Position numbers and translations under genes: made by a program. 64,000 nucleotides of DNA from Agrococcus sp. SGAir0287 (lineage in GTDB: Bacteria; Actinomycetota; Actinomycetes; Actinomycetales; Microbacteriaceae), in assembly GCF_005484985.1 (NCBI RefSeq), contig NZ_CP027942.1, forward strand, positions 744,001 through 808,000. The letters run 5' to 3'. Positions 15,752 to 23,843 of this stretch are shown here, piece after piece; within the stretch, counting starts at the first letter, position 1; every line of letters begins with the position of its first letter. The notes beneath the pieces are model-generated. The model searched no databases. It was not told the DNA's origin and saw only the letters and a list, made by a program, of their open reading frames with translations.

Positions 15752-17182
15752 GTGAGCGTGTTCGAGCGGCAGCAGCGAGTGGTCATCGTCGGCGGCGGAC
15801 CCGGCGGGTACGAGGCTGCGCTCACGGGCGCGCAGCTCGGCGCCGACGTCACGCTCGTCGAGCGCGTCGGCGTCGGCGGCTCCGCGGTCCTCACCGACGT
15901 CGTGCCCTCGAAGTCCCTCATCGCCACGGCCGAGTCGGCCGCCGCCATCCGCGACGCATCCGGCCTCGGCGTGCAGTTCTTCGCGCGCGGCGAGACCGGC
16001 CGACCCTCGAAGCCCGAGGTCGCCGTCAACCTGCGCGCCGTGAACCGCAGGCTGCTGGCGCTCGCGGCGCAGCAGTCGCTCGACATGGCCGCCGACCTCG
16101 AGCGCGCCGGCGTGCACATCGTGCAGGGCGAGGGGCGCCTCGTCTCGCCGACGTGCGTGGCCGTCTCGACGGGACGCAAGGGCGAGGACTTCGACGAGAT
16201 CGAGGCGGAGACGATCGTCGTGTCGGTCGGCGCGAGCCCACGCATGCTGCCGACGGCGATGCCCGACGGCGAGCGCATCCTCACCTGGACCCAGCTCTAC
16301 GGCCTCGAGGACGTGCCGGAGCACCTCATCGTCGTCGGCTCGGGCGTCACGGGCGCCGAGTTCGCGAGCGCGTACTCGAACATGGGCTCGAAGGTCACGC
16401 TCGTGTCGAGCCGCGACCAGGTGCTGCCCGGCGAGGATGCCGACGCCGCGGCCGTCATCGAGGACGTGTTCACGCGCCAGGGCATGACCCTGCTGGCGAA
16501 GTCGCGCGCCGCGAGCGTCGACCGCAGCGACGACGGCGTCGTCGTCACGCTCTCCGACGGTCGCACGGTCGAGGGCAGCCACTGCCTCATGGCCGTCGGC
16601 TCGATCCCGAACACGTCGGGCATCGGCCTCGAGGAGGCGGGGGTGCAGCTCGCCGACTCCGGCCACATTCTCGTGAACCGCGTCGCCCGCACGAACCTGC
16701 CGAGCGTCTACGCCGTCGGCGACTGCTCGAACGCGTTGCCGCTCGCCTCCGTCGCCTCGATGCAGGGTCGCACGGCGATGTTCCACGCGCTGGGCGACGC
16801 CGTGCATCCCATCTCGATGCGCACGGTCTCGTCGAACATCTTCACCCAGCCCGAGATCGCGACCGTCGGCTGGACGGCGAAGGAGATCGAGGAGGGCATC
16901 GCGCAGGGCGAGATCCACACCGTGCACCTGTCGACGAACCCCCGCGCGAAGATGATGGGCATCGACGACGGGTTCGTGAAGCTCTTCGCGCGCACGGGAT
17001 CGGGCACCGTCATCGGCGGCGTCGTCGTGGCGCCGAAGGCGTCGGAGCTCATCTACCCGATCGCGATGGCCGCCGAGCACCGGCTCACGGTCGACATGGT
17101 CGCCCGCGTCTTCCCGGTCTACCCGTCGCTCACGGGATCCATCGCCGACGCGGCGCGCGCGATGCACCGCGTCGCCGACTGA
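15752..17182 (+). CDS. lpdA: LpdA-like NAD(P)H-quinone oxidoreductase flavoprotein
   Basis: FAD/NAD-linked reductase of the disulfide-reductase fold, 476 residues. It has the FAD site VVIVGGGPGGYEAAL, a second Rossmann motif VGSGVTGAEFASAY, and VYAVGDC near the FAD-binding end. The active-site cysteine pair is absent: the segment reads GVGGSAVLTDVVPSKSL. That agrees with mycobacterial LpdA (Rv3303c), which reduces quinones rather than dihydrolipoamide. Start: GTG 15752 lies 7 nt after GAGAAT and gives MSVFERQQ; GTG 15758 has GGAGG 7 nt upstream and is the alternative. Confidence 0.86.
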   Translation: MSVFERQQRVVIVGGGPGGYEAALTGAQLGADVTLVERVGVGGSAVLTDVVPSKSLIATAESAAAIRDASGLGVQFFARGETGRPSKPEVAVNLRAVNRRLLALAAQQSLDMAADLERAGVHIVQGEGRLVSPTCVAVSTGRKGEDFDEIEAETIVVSVGASPRMLPTAMPDGERILTWTQLYGLEDVPEHLIVVGSGVTGAEFASAYSNMGSKVTLVSSRDQVLPGEDADAAAVIEDVFTRQGMTLLAKSRAASVDRSDDGVVVTLSDGRTVEGSHCLMAVGSIPNTSGIGLEEAGVQLADSGHILVNRVARTNLPSVYAVGDCSNALPLASVASMQGRTAMFHALGDAVHPISMRTVSSNIFTQPEIATVGWTAKEIEEGIAQGEIHTVHLSTNPRAKMMGIDDGFVKLFARTGSGTVIGGVVVAPKASELIYPIAMAAEHRLTVDMVARVFPVYPSLTGSIADAARAMHRVAD

Positions 17183-17210
17183 CCCGCGCCGACCTCGGCT
17201 CGAGGGCGGC

Positions 17211-17747
17211 TCAGACCGGCTCGAGCCCTTCATGCGCGCCGTCGGGCAGCGCGACCACGATGGGGTCGCCCGGCCGCACGTCGCCGCCTGCGACGACGAC
17301 GCCCATGACGCCCGTCCTGCGCACGACGTGCCCGTCGTCGTCGCGGCCGACGACCTGCGCCAGCAAACCCGCCGCGTGGCGCTCGATCTGCGTGCAGGGG
17401 TTCCGCAGCCCCGTGACCTCGACGATCGCGTCGGGGCCGAGGTGCAGCCGCGTGCCGCGCGGCAGCTCGAGCAGTGCCAGCCCCGTGGTCGTGACGTTCT
17501 CGCCGAGGTCGCCGGGCGCGACGTCGGCATCGACCTCGTCGAAGAGCTCGCGGTGGATGAGGTGCACCTGCCGGAGGTTCGGCTGCGTCGGATCGCGGCG
17601 CACGCGCGAGCGATGCTGCACCGTCGGCCCCGCATGCGCGTCGCCGAGCACGCCGTGGCCGGCGACGAGCGTGATGACGTCGCACGTCGGCTTCGAGAAG
17701 CGGTGGCGGTCGTCGCGGGCGACGGCGACGACGGACGGATCGGGCAT
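17211..17747 (-). CDS. MOSC domain protein (YiiM-like)
   Basis: A 178-residue protein made of one MOSC domain, the molybdenum-cofactor sulfurase C-terminal fold found in YiiM/MOSC proteins. Seen: NLRQVHLIHRELFDEV, PGDLGENVTTTGL, the conserved cysteine in TGLRNPCTQIE, and a GVMGVVVAGGDVRPGD end. Members bind Mo cofactor and take part in detoxifying N-hydroxylated bases or in sulfur transfer. The substrate here is unknown. It converges on lpdA and is separated from the sensor kinase by about 70 bp. Confidence 0.82.
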   Translation of the reverse strand: MPDPSVVAVARDDRHRFSKPTCDVITLVAGHGVLGDAHAGPTVQHRSRVRRDPTQPNLRQVHLIHRELFDEVDADVAPGDLGENVTTTGLALLELPRGTRLHLGPDAIVEVTGLRNPCTQIERHAAGLLAQVVGRDDDGHVVRRTGVMGVVVAGGDVRPGDPIVVALPDGAHEGLEPV

Positions 17748-17815
17748 GCCCCCAGCATGCCGCGCGGCGCCGCAGCGCGTCGACCGCGCGGCCGCCGGCT
17801 GCGTCGACGTCGGCG

Positions 17816-18901
17816 TCAGCGCGCGACCCTCGGCAGCTCGATCGTGACGCGCAGGCCGCCGTCCGGCCGCGCGCGCAGCACCAGCGCGCCATCGTGCGCG
17901 GCGACGATGCTGCGCACGATCGCCAGGCCGAGCCCCACGCCGCCGCGGTCGTGGACGCGCGTCGACCCGCGCCGGAACGGCTCCGCGAGCGTCTCGGCAT
18001 CGGCCGGATCGATGCGCTCGCCCGTGCTCTCGACCGCGAGCCACGCGACGCCGTCGCGCTCCCCGGTACCCACGTGGATGCGGCCGTCGGCGTCGAGGTT
18101 GTGCACGATGGCGTTCTCGACGAGGTTCGCCGCGAGCTGGCGCAGCAGCGTCGGCGATCCCACGACGACCGCGGGCGCCGTCGCGGCGTCGACGGCGATG
18201 CTGCGGGCCTCGGCGCGCGGCAGCAGCGTCTCGACCGCATCCTCCGCTGCGAGCGACAGGTCGACCCGCTCGCGCGCGAACGCGCGGCCGTCGGCGCGCG
18301 CGAGCAGCAGCAGCGACTCGGTGAGGTCGATCGCGCGCGCGTTCACGGCGTGCAGCCGCTCGAGCAGCGCCGGCACGTCCTCCTCCGGCGTCGCGCGGGC
18401 GACGTCGAGCATCGCCTGCATCGTCGCGAGCGGCGTGCGCAGCTCGTGCGACGCGTTGGCGGCGAAGCGCTCCTGCTCGGACACGTGCGCCTCGAGCCGA
18501 TCGAGCATGCCGTCGAACGCGTCGGCCAGGTCGCGCAGCTCGTCACGACGACCAGGCAGGCGGATGCGGTGCTGCAGCGATCCCTGCGTCGCGAGCCTTG
18601 CCGCCTCGCCGATGCGGTCGAGCGGCGCGAGCATCCGGCCCGCGAGCAGCCAGCCGCCCACGACGCCGACGACGAGCAGCACGCCCATCGCGAGCGCCGC
18701 CGCCGGCGTGAACGCGCGCACGAGGTCGCCGCGGTTCGGCACGAATCCGCTCGCCGCGTCGATGGGGCCGGCGGGCACGTAGCGCAGCAGGAAGACGGCG
18801 ACGACCGCCAGCAGCAGCGCGCCCGTGCCGACGACGACGGCGGCGTAGCTGAGCGCGAGGCGCACGCGCACGCTCGCCCCCTCACGCCGACGCGTCGGCA
18901 T
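17816..18901 (-). CDS. VanS-like sensor histidine kinase
   Basis: Membrane kinase, 361 residues. Two transmembrane helices (about 15-40 and 68-88) flank a short extracellular loop of under 30 residues, then HAMP, HisKA with the phosphorylated His152 in ASHELRTPLA, and HATPase with N box NLVENAIVHN and G2 GVGLGLAI. The G1 box reads VESTGERID in place of DNGPG, a form common in VanS-like actinobacterial kinases. ATG at 18901 follows a GAGGGG-type site and overlaps the regulator gene by 20 bp. The divergent VanY-type gene suggests it senses cell-wall state; that is inference. Confidence 0.88.
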   Translation of the reverse strand: MPTRRREGASVRVRLALSYAAVVVGTGALLLAVVAVFLLRYVPAGPIDAASGFVPNRGDLVRAFTPAAALAMGVLLVVGVVGGWLLAGRMLAPLDRIGEAARLATQGSLQHRIRLPGRRDELRDLADAFDGMLDRLEAHVSEQERFAANASHELRTPLATMQAMLDVARATPEEDVPALLERLHAVNARAIDLTESLLLLARADGRAFARERVDLSLAAEDAVETLLPRAEARSIAVDAATAPAVVVGSPTLLRQLAANLVENAIVHNLDADGRIHVGTGERDGVAWLAVESTGERIDPADAETLAEPFRRGSTRVHDRGGVGLGLAIVRSIVAAHDGALVLRARPDGGLRVTIELPRVAR

Positions 18902-19580
18902 CCGTCCCCTCGGCCTCGTCCGCCTCGGCGATGCGGTAGCCGACGCCGGGCACCGTGCGCACGATCCACGGCTCGCCCAGCCGCTTCCGCAACGTCGACA
19001 CCGTGATGCGCACGGCGTTCGTGAACGGATCCGCGTGCTCGTCCCACGCGCGCTCGAGCAGCTCCTCCGCGCTCACCACGCCGCCCGCCGCATCCACGAG
19101 CACCTCGAGCACCGCGAACTGCTTGCGCGTGAGGGCCACGTAGCGGCCGTCGCGATGCACCTCGCGTCGGAACGGGTCGAGCCGCAGCCCCGCGATCTCG
19201 CGCACGGGCGGTCGCCGCCGCGCACGCCGCCGATCGAGGGCGCGCAGGCGCAGCACGAGCTCGCGCATCGCGAACGGCTTCGTCACGTAGTCGTCGGCCC
19301 CGAGCTCGAACCCCGACGCCTTGTCGTCGAGTCGATCCGCGGCCGTGAGCATGAGGATGGGCGTGCCCGAGCCGCCCTCGACGATGCTGCGCGCGATCGC
19401 CTCGCCCGAGATGCCCGGCACGTCGCGGTCGAGCACCGCGACGTCGTAGGTCGTGAGCGCGAGCAGCTCGAGCGCCGCGTGGCCGTCGAGCGCGACGTCG
19501 GCCGCGATCGCCTCGAGCCGCAGGCCGTCGCGGATCGCGTCCGCGAGGTAGGGCTCGTCCTCGACGACCAGGACGCGCAT
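18882..19580 (-). CDS. OmpR/VanR-family response regulator
   Basis: 232 residues: receiver domain with acidic Glu7/Asp8, phospho-acceptor Asp51 in VLDRDVP and Lys in YVTKPF, then a winged-helix DNA-binding domain (LTRKQFAVLEVL, RITVSTLRKRLG, VRTVPGVGYR). TACGAT ends 7 nt before the ATG at 19580, so translation is probably leaderless. It is partnered with the kinase downstream. Its likely binding boxes are the GTATCG direct repeats at 19605-19621. Confidence 0.92.
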   Translation of the reverse strand: MRVLVVEDEPYLADAIRDGLRLEAIAADVALDGHAALELLALTTYDVAVLDRDVPGISGEAIARSIVEGGSGTPILMLTAADRLDDKASGFELGADDYVTKPFAMRELVLRLRALDRRRARRRPPVREIAGLRLDPFRREVHRDGRYVALTRKQFAVLEVLVDAAGGVVSAEELLERAWDEHADPFTNAVRITVSTLRKRLGEPWIVRTVPGVGYRIAEADEAEGTDADASA

Positions 19581-19587
19581 GCTCCCG

Positions 19588-19593
19588 ATCGTA
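19588..19593 (-). promoter_or_regulatory. leaderless-type -10 element for the response regulator
   Basis: TACGAT on the minus strand, 7 nt from the ATG at 19580. The GTATCG repeats lie just upstream of it. Confidence 0.5.
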
Positions 19594-19604
19594 CGGATCG
19601 GCAG

Positions 19605-19621
19605 GTATCGCCGGCGTATCG
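19605..19621. promoter_or_regulatory. candidate response-regulator boxes: direct repeat with 11-bp period
   Basis: GTATCG at 19605-19610 and 19616-19621, exactly 11 bp apart, one helical turn. That is the usual geometry of OmpR-family dimer sites. They sit between the divergent regulator and vanY-like genes and could control both. Confidence 0.45.
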
Positions 19622-19667
19622 AGAATCCGAGACGCTCTCGCAACGGCCCGCACGGTGTGCTCGAGGC

Positions 19668-20324
19668 ATGAGCACCGCCGCCCCAGTCCTCCGTCGCCGT
19701 CGTCGCCTCGCCCTCGTCGTCGGCTGCCTCGTCGTCGTCGCGCTCGCGACCTGCGCCGTGCCGCCCGCCCTGCAGTGGATGCTCGCCGCGGTCGCCGCAC
19801 CGACGTCGTCGGTCGCGGGCGATCGCGGGCTGCCGCCCGCCGCATCCGAGCCGGGCGCGGCATCCGACTCCTCCGTGCCCGGCGTCGACGACGGGCTGCT
19901 GCCCGGCGGCCCCGTGTCGCCGCACGCCGACGTCCCCGCCGTCTCGCGGCTCGATCCCGCGCTGCTGTCGGCCCTCCGCGCGGCCACCGACGCGGCGGCG
20001 GCGGAGGGCTTCGAGATCGTCGTGAACTCCGGCTGGCGGTCGGCGGCGCTGCAGCAGGCGATGCTCGACGAGGCCATCGTCACCTACGGCTCGGCGGAGG
20101 AGGCCGCGCGCTGGGTGTCGACGCCCGACGAGTCGGCGCACGTCACGGGCGACGCCGTCGACGTCGGCGACCTCGACGGGGCGTCGTGGCTCGGCGGCCA
20201 CGGCTGGGCGTGGGGGCTGTGCCAGACGTACGCGAACGAGTCGTGGCACTTCGAGCTGCGCCCCGAGGCGGCCGCCGACGGCACGTGCCCGCCGATGGCG
20301 ACCGATCCCACCGCCGCGCACTGA
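19668..20324 (+). CDS. VanY-like D-alanyl-D-alanine carboxypeptidase
   Basis: Exported peptidase that trims the terminal D-Ala of peptidoglycan stems, 218 residues. Basic N-terminus and one hydrophobic helix (about 14-42) act as anchor or signal, followed by a Pro/Ala/Ser linker. The peptidase M15/VanY domain shows VVNSGWRSAALQQ, the zinc-site SAHVTGDAVDVG (Ser-x-His and Asp ligands) and ESWHFEL. It is divergent from the VanSR-like pair. This arrangement is found with wall-sensing systems in actinobacteria and does not by itself mean glycopeptide resistance, since no vanHAX genes are here. Confidence 0.87.
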   Translation: MSTAAPVLRRRRRLALVVGCLVVVALATCAVPPALQWMLAAVAAPTSSVAGDRGLPPAASEPGAASDSSVPGVDDGLLPGGPVSPHADVPAVSRLDPALLSALRAATDAAAAEGFEIVVNSGWRSAALQQAMLDEAIVTYGSAEEAARWVSTPDESAHVTGDAVDVGDLDGASWLGGHGWAWGLCQTYANESWHFELRPEAAADGTCPPMATDPTAAH

Positions 20325-20329
20325 CAGTG

Positions 20330-20368
20330 CGACACGCCCGGGATCCGCACGACGATCCGCGCGTGTCG
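20330..20368 (+). terminator. two-tier hairpin after the VanY-like gene
   Basis: CGACACGC pairs with GCGTGTCG (20330-20337 with 20361-20368), and inside it GGATC pairs with GATCC. No T tract. Confidence 0.45.
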
Positions 20369-20435
20369 AATCGCGCCGCCCCCATCCGTCTCCGAGATGT
20401 GGCACCGTGCCACCGGAGAGACGAGGAGAACCGCC

Positions 20436-20819
20436 ATGACGACGTACGCGTACTTCATCCACGAGCCCGACTGGGACAGCGACGCCTACCTCCCCGCCGA
20501 CGGCGGGACGGCCGACGCGCTCGGCGAGGACTTCGGCGAGTTCACCGCCTTCGAGGAGCGCGTGCGCGAGCTCGGCGGCACCGTCGTCGGCGGCCAGGCG
20601 CTGCAGCACGCCCGGTACGGCGGGCGCGTGACGCCGGGCGGCCCGGGGCGTCGGGAGGAGGACGCCGTCTTCACCGACGGCGCGAACCCCGAGCTCACGG
20701 AGGTCGTCACGGGCTTCTACCTCATCGAGGTCGACGACGAGGACGTCGCGCGGCGCATCGCCGCGCATGTGCCCACCGGTGGGCACGTCGAGTGGCGCCG
20801 CGTCTTCCCGATGGGGTGA
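20436..20819 (+). CDS. YCII-superfamily protein
   Basis: 127-residue cytoplasmic protein with the ferredoxin-like YCII/DGPF layout: MTTYAYFIHEP start, then EERVRELGGTVVGGQAL, then DGANPELTEVVTGFYLIEVDDEDVARRIAAHVP and a WRRVFP end. Such proteins often sit next to SigI/ECF-type sigma factors, as here (next + strand gene). The function is unknown. GAGGAG ends 7 nt before the ATG. It is probably a partner of the sigma-factor gene only by location; a small opposite-strand gene lies between them. Confidence 0.78.
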   Translation: MTTYAYFIHEPDWDSDAYLPADGGTADALGEDFGEFTAFEERVRELGGTVVGGQALQHARYGGRVTPGGPGRREEDAVFTDGANPELTEVVTGFYLIEVDDEDVARRIAAHVPTGGHVEWRRVFPMG

Positions 20820-20844
20820 TCGGGCGCGCAGCGGCGCGGCCGGA

Positions 20845-21000
20845 TCAGTCGGCGCGACCGAAGAGCGTCGCGAGCGCCACGCCCACGAGCGCGACCATCG
20901 CGACGGCGCCGAGGCCGCACGCGACGAGGATGACGGCCGTGAACGGATCGGCCGGGTTCACGGTGGCGTCGAGATGCGATGCTTCGGCGACGAGGTGCAT
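20845..21000 (-). CDS. 51-residue single-pass membrane protein
   Basis: A short frame reading MHLVAEASHLDATVNPADPF, followed by one strongly hydrophobic segment (about 21-47) and a GRAD end. TAGGCT stands 6 nt before its ATG, the same leaderless arrangement as many neighbours, which argues that it is real. It lies divergent to the sigma factor. I recognise no family. It could be a small membrane accessory protein or regulator. Confidence 0.55.
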   Translation of the reverse strand: MHLVAEASHLDATVNPADPFTAVILVACGLGAVAMVALVGVALATLFGRAD

Positions 21001-21006
21001 GGGCCC

Positions 21007-21012
21007 AGCCTA
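21007..21012 (-). promoter_or_regulatory. leaderless-type -10 element for the 51-residue protein
   Basis: TAGGCT on the minus strand with 6 nt (GGGCCC) to the ATG at 21000. Confidence 0.45.
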
Positions 21013-21049
21013 CCGGCCCGCATCGCCGCGGGCTGGGACGATGCGGACC

Positions 21050-22318
21050 ATGGACGACGCCCGCATCGAACCCGCCGCGTTCCAGGAGGCGTGGCCGCAG
21101 GTCGTGCGGGCGCTCGCGGCCGCGACCGGGTCGATCGACGAGGGCGAGGAGCTCGCCGCGGAGGCGTTCGCGCGCGCCGCGGCGCAGTCCGGGCCGCCGG
21201 CATCCCTCGTCGGATGGTGCATCGCGGTCGGCCGCCGCGCCGCGATCGACGCGGCGAGGCGGCGGGCGACGGAGCGCGTCCACCTGCCGGCGCTGCACGA
21301 CGCGACGACGGAGGGCGCGCGGATGTCGGCCATCGACGACCGGGTCGCGCTGCTCCTCGTCGCGTGCGACGAGCTGCTGCCACCCGTCTCGCGCATGGTG
21401 CTCGCGATGCGGCTCGTGCTCGGCGTCGACGTGGATGCGATCGCCGCGCACCTCGGGCTCGAGCGCGGTGCCGCGGCGGCGCGGCTCACCCGTGCGAAGC
21501 GGCTGCTCGCCGAGGAGCGCGGGGCGTTCCACGTGCCGACGGGCGAGCAGCGCGAGCGCCGCATGCCGGTCGTGCTCGACTGCGTGCACGGGCTCGTCGC
21601 GATCGGGCAGCGGCTCGTGCCCGAGCCCGCCGACGCCGTCGGGGATCTCGTCGCGCATGCCGAGCGCATCGCCGAGGCGCTCGTGCGCGAGCGGACCGAC
21701 GACGCGGAGGCGCGCGCCGTGCTCGCCATCGCCCGCCTCGCGCTCGCGCGCCGGCCAGGCCGCGTCGTCGACGGCGTCGCCGTGGCGCCCGAGGCGGTCG
21801 ACCGACGCGGCTGGGATGCGCGGCGCCTCGCGCTCGGCATCGGCGACGCGCTCGCGGCGTCGGAGCTCGCCGGCGAGGATCCCGGGCGCTTCGCGCTCGA
21901 GGCGCGCATCGCGGCGCTCCACTCCGCGGCGCCCGCGGCGTGGGACGTGCCGTGGCCGCGCGTCGCGCGCCTGCACCGCGCCGTCGAGGCGCGCTGGCCG
22001 GCTCGCTCGGCGACGCTCGCGCGGCTCGTCGCCGAGGCGTACGCGCTGCTCGTCGCCGCGGGCATCCGCGACGCATCGGACGGACGGCTGTCGACCGAGC
22101 CGGACGGGATGGCCCGCATCCGCGAGCAGGTCGCCGCGCTCGACGACGGCGCGCGGGCGACGGGGCGCGACGTCGACCTCGTGCTCGCAGACCTCGCGTG
22201 GCGCACGCGCGCGCCCGACGCCGCCGCGCGCTACCGCGCCCTCGCGGTGCGCCTCGCCGACGATGCCGTCGCCTCGGACCCGGTCCGAGCCTTCTGCGCG
22301 AGCCGCGCCCAGGGCTGA
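21050..22318 (+). CDS. SigI/RpoE-like ECF sigma factor with C-terminal DUF6596-type extension
   Basis: 422 residues. The N-terminal third is an ECF sigma factor: region 2 (FQEAWPQVVRALAAATG, ELAAEAFARAA, AVGRRAAIDAARRR) and region 4 (LPPVSRMVLAMRLVLGVDVDAIAAHLGLERGAAAARLTRAKRLL). The long alanine-rich helical extension is typical of the ECF41/SigI-like group often paired with YCII proteins, as at 20436. Start chosen at 21050 because GACGAT lies 7 nt upstream; ATG 21041 (three residues longer) is possible. Parts of region 2 look divergent from housekeeping ECFs. The inducing signal is unknown. Confidence 0.8.
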   Translation: MDDARIEPAAFQEAWPQVVRALAAATGSIDEGEELAAEAFARAAAQSGPPASLVGWCIAVGRRAAIDAARRRATERVHLPALHDATTEGARMSAIDDRVALLLVACDELLPPVSRMVLAMRLVLGVDVDAIAAHLGLERGAAAARLTRAKRLLAEERGAFHVPTGEQRERRMPVVLDCVHGLVAIGQRLVPEPADAVGDLVAHAERIAEALVRERTDDAEARAVLAIARLALARRPGRVVDGVAVAPEAVDRRGWDARRLALGIGDALAASELAGEDPGRFALEARIAALHSAAPAAWDVPWPRVARLHRAVEARWPARSATLARLVAEAYALLVAAGIRDASDGRLSTEPDGMARIREQVAALDDGARATGRDVDLVLADLAWRTRAPDAAARYRALAVRLADDAVASDPVRAFCASRAQG

Positions 22319-22380
22319 CGCGCGCGCCCAGGCGGGCGTCCTGGCCGCCGCCCATCCCCGACTCTCGACCCGCGCGCTTT

Positions 22381-22448
22381 GCGTTTCGCAGGCGATTCCG
22401 CCTCATGAGCGCGATCATCCCTCGAAGCCGGGATCGCCTGCGAAACGC
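22381..22448. repeat. palindromic element copy A
   Basis: Perfect 16-bp arms GCGTTTCGCAGGCGAT (22381-22396) and ATCGCCTGCGAAACGC (22433-22448) around a core containing CGATCATCCCTCGA. With copy B it fills most of the otherwise empty 22319-22715 gap. Confidence 0.9.
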
Positions 22449-22493
22449 GACCGAAGGGGTGTGGTCCTGCGAGTTCAATCGATCGCAGGCTTT

Positions 22494-22562
22494 GCGCTTC
22501 GCAGGCGATCTCGCCTCATGAGGGCGATCTTCCCTCGAACCCCGGGATCGCCTGCGAAACGC
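22494..22562. repeat. palindromic element copy B
   Basis: Same palindrome with one change in the left arm (GCGCTTCGCAGGCGAT) and core AGGGCGATCTTCCCTCGA. It starts 113 bp after copy A. Confidence 0.9.
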
Positions 22563-22715
22563 GAAGGCTCAGGATCGTGGTGCTGGGGTGCGACCGTCGT
22601 CGCTGCCGACCGAGACGCGGGGTGCGCGTCCCGAACAGATGGGCTGCGTCGGACGTCGTCCACGATCGGCGGCGCCTGCCGCACCTCCAGCGCATGCGTC
22701 GTCGACGCTCGGGGG

Positions 22716-23588
22716 ATGGATGTCGAGCAGACGGTCGGGCGACTCGGGGGCATCGCGAGCCTCGAGCAGCTCCGCGCTCGCGGCTTCGGCCGCGCTGACG
22801 TGGTTGAGGCTCGGCGGCGAGGCGGCCTCCGCAAGGTCCGGCGCGGATGGTGCGCGGTGCCGGACGCGGACGCGGACGCGGTCGCCGCCGTGCGCGTCCG
22901 CGGACAGGCGACCTGCATCACCGCCGCACGCGCCCTCGGCCTCTGGACGGTGGACGACGGCCGCCTGCACGTCGCCGTGCCTGGCAACGGGTCGCGGCTG
23001 AATCCTCGGCAGGAAGGTGCGCCGCCCGCGCATCACGATCCGACCGTCGTCGTGCACTGGCGCGCCCGCACCGCTGCGCCGACGATGGCGCGCCAACCGC
23101 TGCGAGACGTGCTCGTGCACGTCGCCGAATGCCAGCCGCCCGACCTGGCGCTCGCGGTGCTCGACAGCGCCGTGCGCCAGGGTCGCTGCTCGCTCGGATG
23201 GCTTCGACGCGTCCTGTCCGACTCGGCGAGGGGGCGCGAGCTCGCGACCGTCGTCGACGGATCTGCGGATGCGGGAGGGGAGAGCATCGTGCGCTGGCGG
23301 CTGCGCGCGGCGCGCGTGCGCGCCATCCCGCAGTTCCGCGTCGAGGGCCTCGGGCGGCGCGACTTCCTCGTCGGGGAGCGGCTGATCGTCGAGATCGACG
23401 GCCGCGAGCACCACGCGCTCGTCGAGGGGTTCGCGCGCGATCGATGGCTGGATCGCGAGCTCCAGCTGCGCGGCTACGACGTGCTGCGCTTCACCTACGC
23501 GGAGATACTCCACGACTGGGACCGCGTCCTCGCCACGATCATGCGAGCGGTCGACGCCGATCGCCACCGGGATCGCTCCTCCCGCTGA
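22716..23588 (+). CDS. DUF559 (Vsr-like) nuclease-fold protein with AbiEi-like N-terminal domain
   Basis: 290 residues. The N-terminal part (LGGIASLEQLRARGFGRADV, GGLRKVRRGWCAVPD, ARALGLW) looks like the winged-helix of AbiEi-type antitoxins. The C-terminal part (RRDFLVGERLIVEIDGREHH, then RDRWLDRELQLRGYDVLRFTYAEIL) is DUF559, a PD-(D/E)XK fold related to Vsr mismatch endonucleases; acidic residues of the D..ExD core are present. ATG 22716 follows only a weak purine run. The gene lies alone between palindrome pairs A/B and C/D. Biological role unknown: orphan nuclease, defence gene or repeat-associated enzyme. Confidence 0.8.
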   Translation: MDVEQTVGRLGGIASLEQLRARGFGRADVVEARRRGGLRKVRRGWCAVPDADADAVAAVRVRGQATCITAARALGLWTVDDGRLHVAVPGNGSRLNPRQEGAPPAHHDPTVVVHWRARTAAPTMARQPLRDVLVHVAECQPPDLALAVLDSAVRQGRCSLGWLRRVLSDSARGRELATVVDGSADAGGESIVRWRLRAARVRAIPQFRVEGLGRRDFLVGERLIVEIDGREHHALVEGFARDRWLDRELQLRGYDVLRFTYAEILHDWDRVLATIMRAVDADRHRDRSSR

Positions 23589-23637
23589 CCTCGACGCATG
23601 CCGCGTCGCCCGGCGTCGGTCCTGCGTCGCCCGGCAC

Positions 23638-23706
23638 GCGTTTCGCAGGCGATCCCGGCTCTCGAGGGCGATCTTCCCTCGGGGGGCGGAATCGCCTGCG
23701 AAACGC
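23638..23706. repeat. palindromic element copy C
   Basis: Arms identical to copy A, core CTCGAGGGCGATCTTCCCTC. It lies 49 bp after the DUF559 stop. With copy D it accounts for much of the 23589-23905 gap, where nothing else is recognised. Confidence 0.9.
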
Positions 23707-23774
23707 AGGGTTCGCGTCGTGTCCGCGCGCGTGCGGCGTCGTCGTGTCAGCGTGGCTTCAGGGTCGTGGGAGTC

Positions 23775-23843
23775 GCGTTTCGCAGGCGATCCCGGCTCTC
23801 GAGGGCGATCTTCCCTCGAGGGGCGGAATCGCCTGCGAAACGC
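23775..23843. repeat. palindromic element copy D
   Basis: Arms identical to copies A and C; the core CTCGAGGG-CGATCT-TCCCTCGAG is itself a small hairpin. It starts 137 bp after copy C. Confidence 0.9.

Noticed and set aside
19668-20324. Vancomycin-resistance cluster
   Set aside because: A VanY-like peptidase and VanSR-like pair alone do not confer it; no vanH, vanA-type ligase or vanX is nearby, and such trios are common in actinobacteria for wall maintenance.
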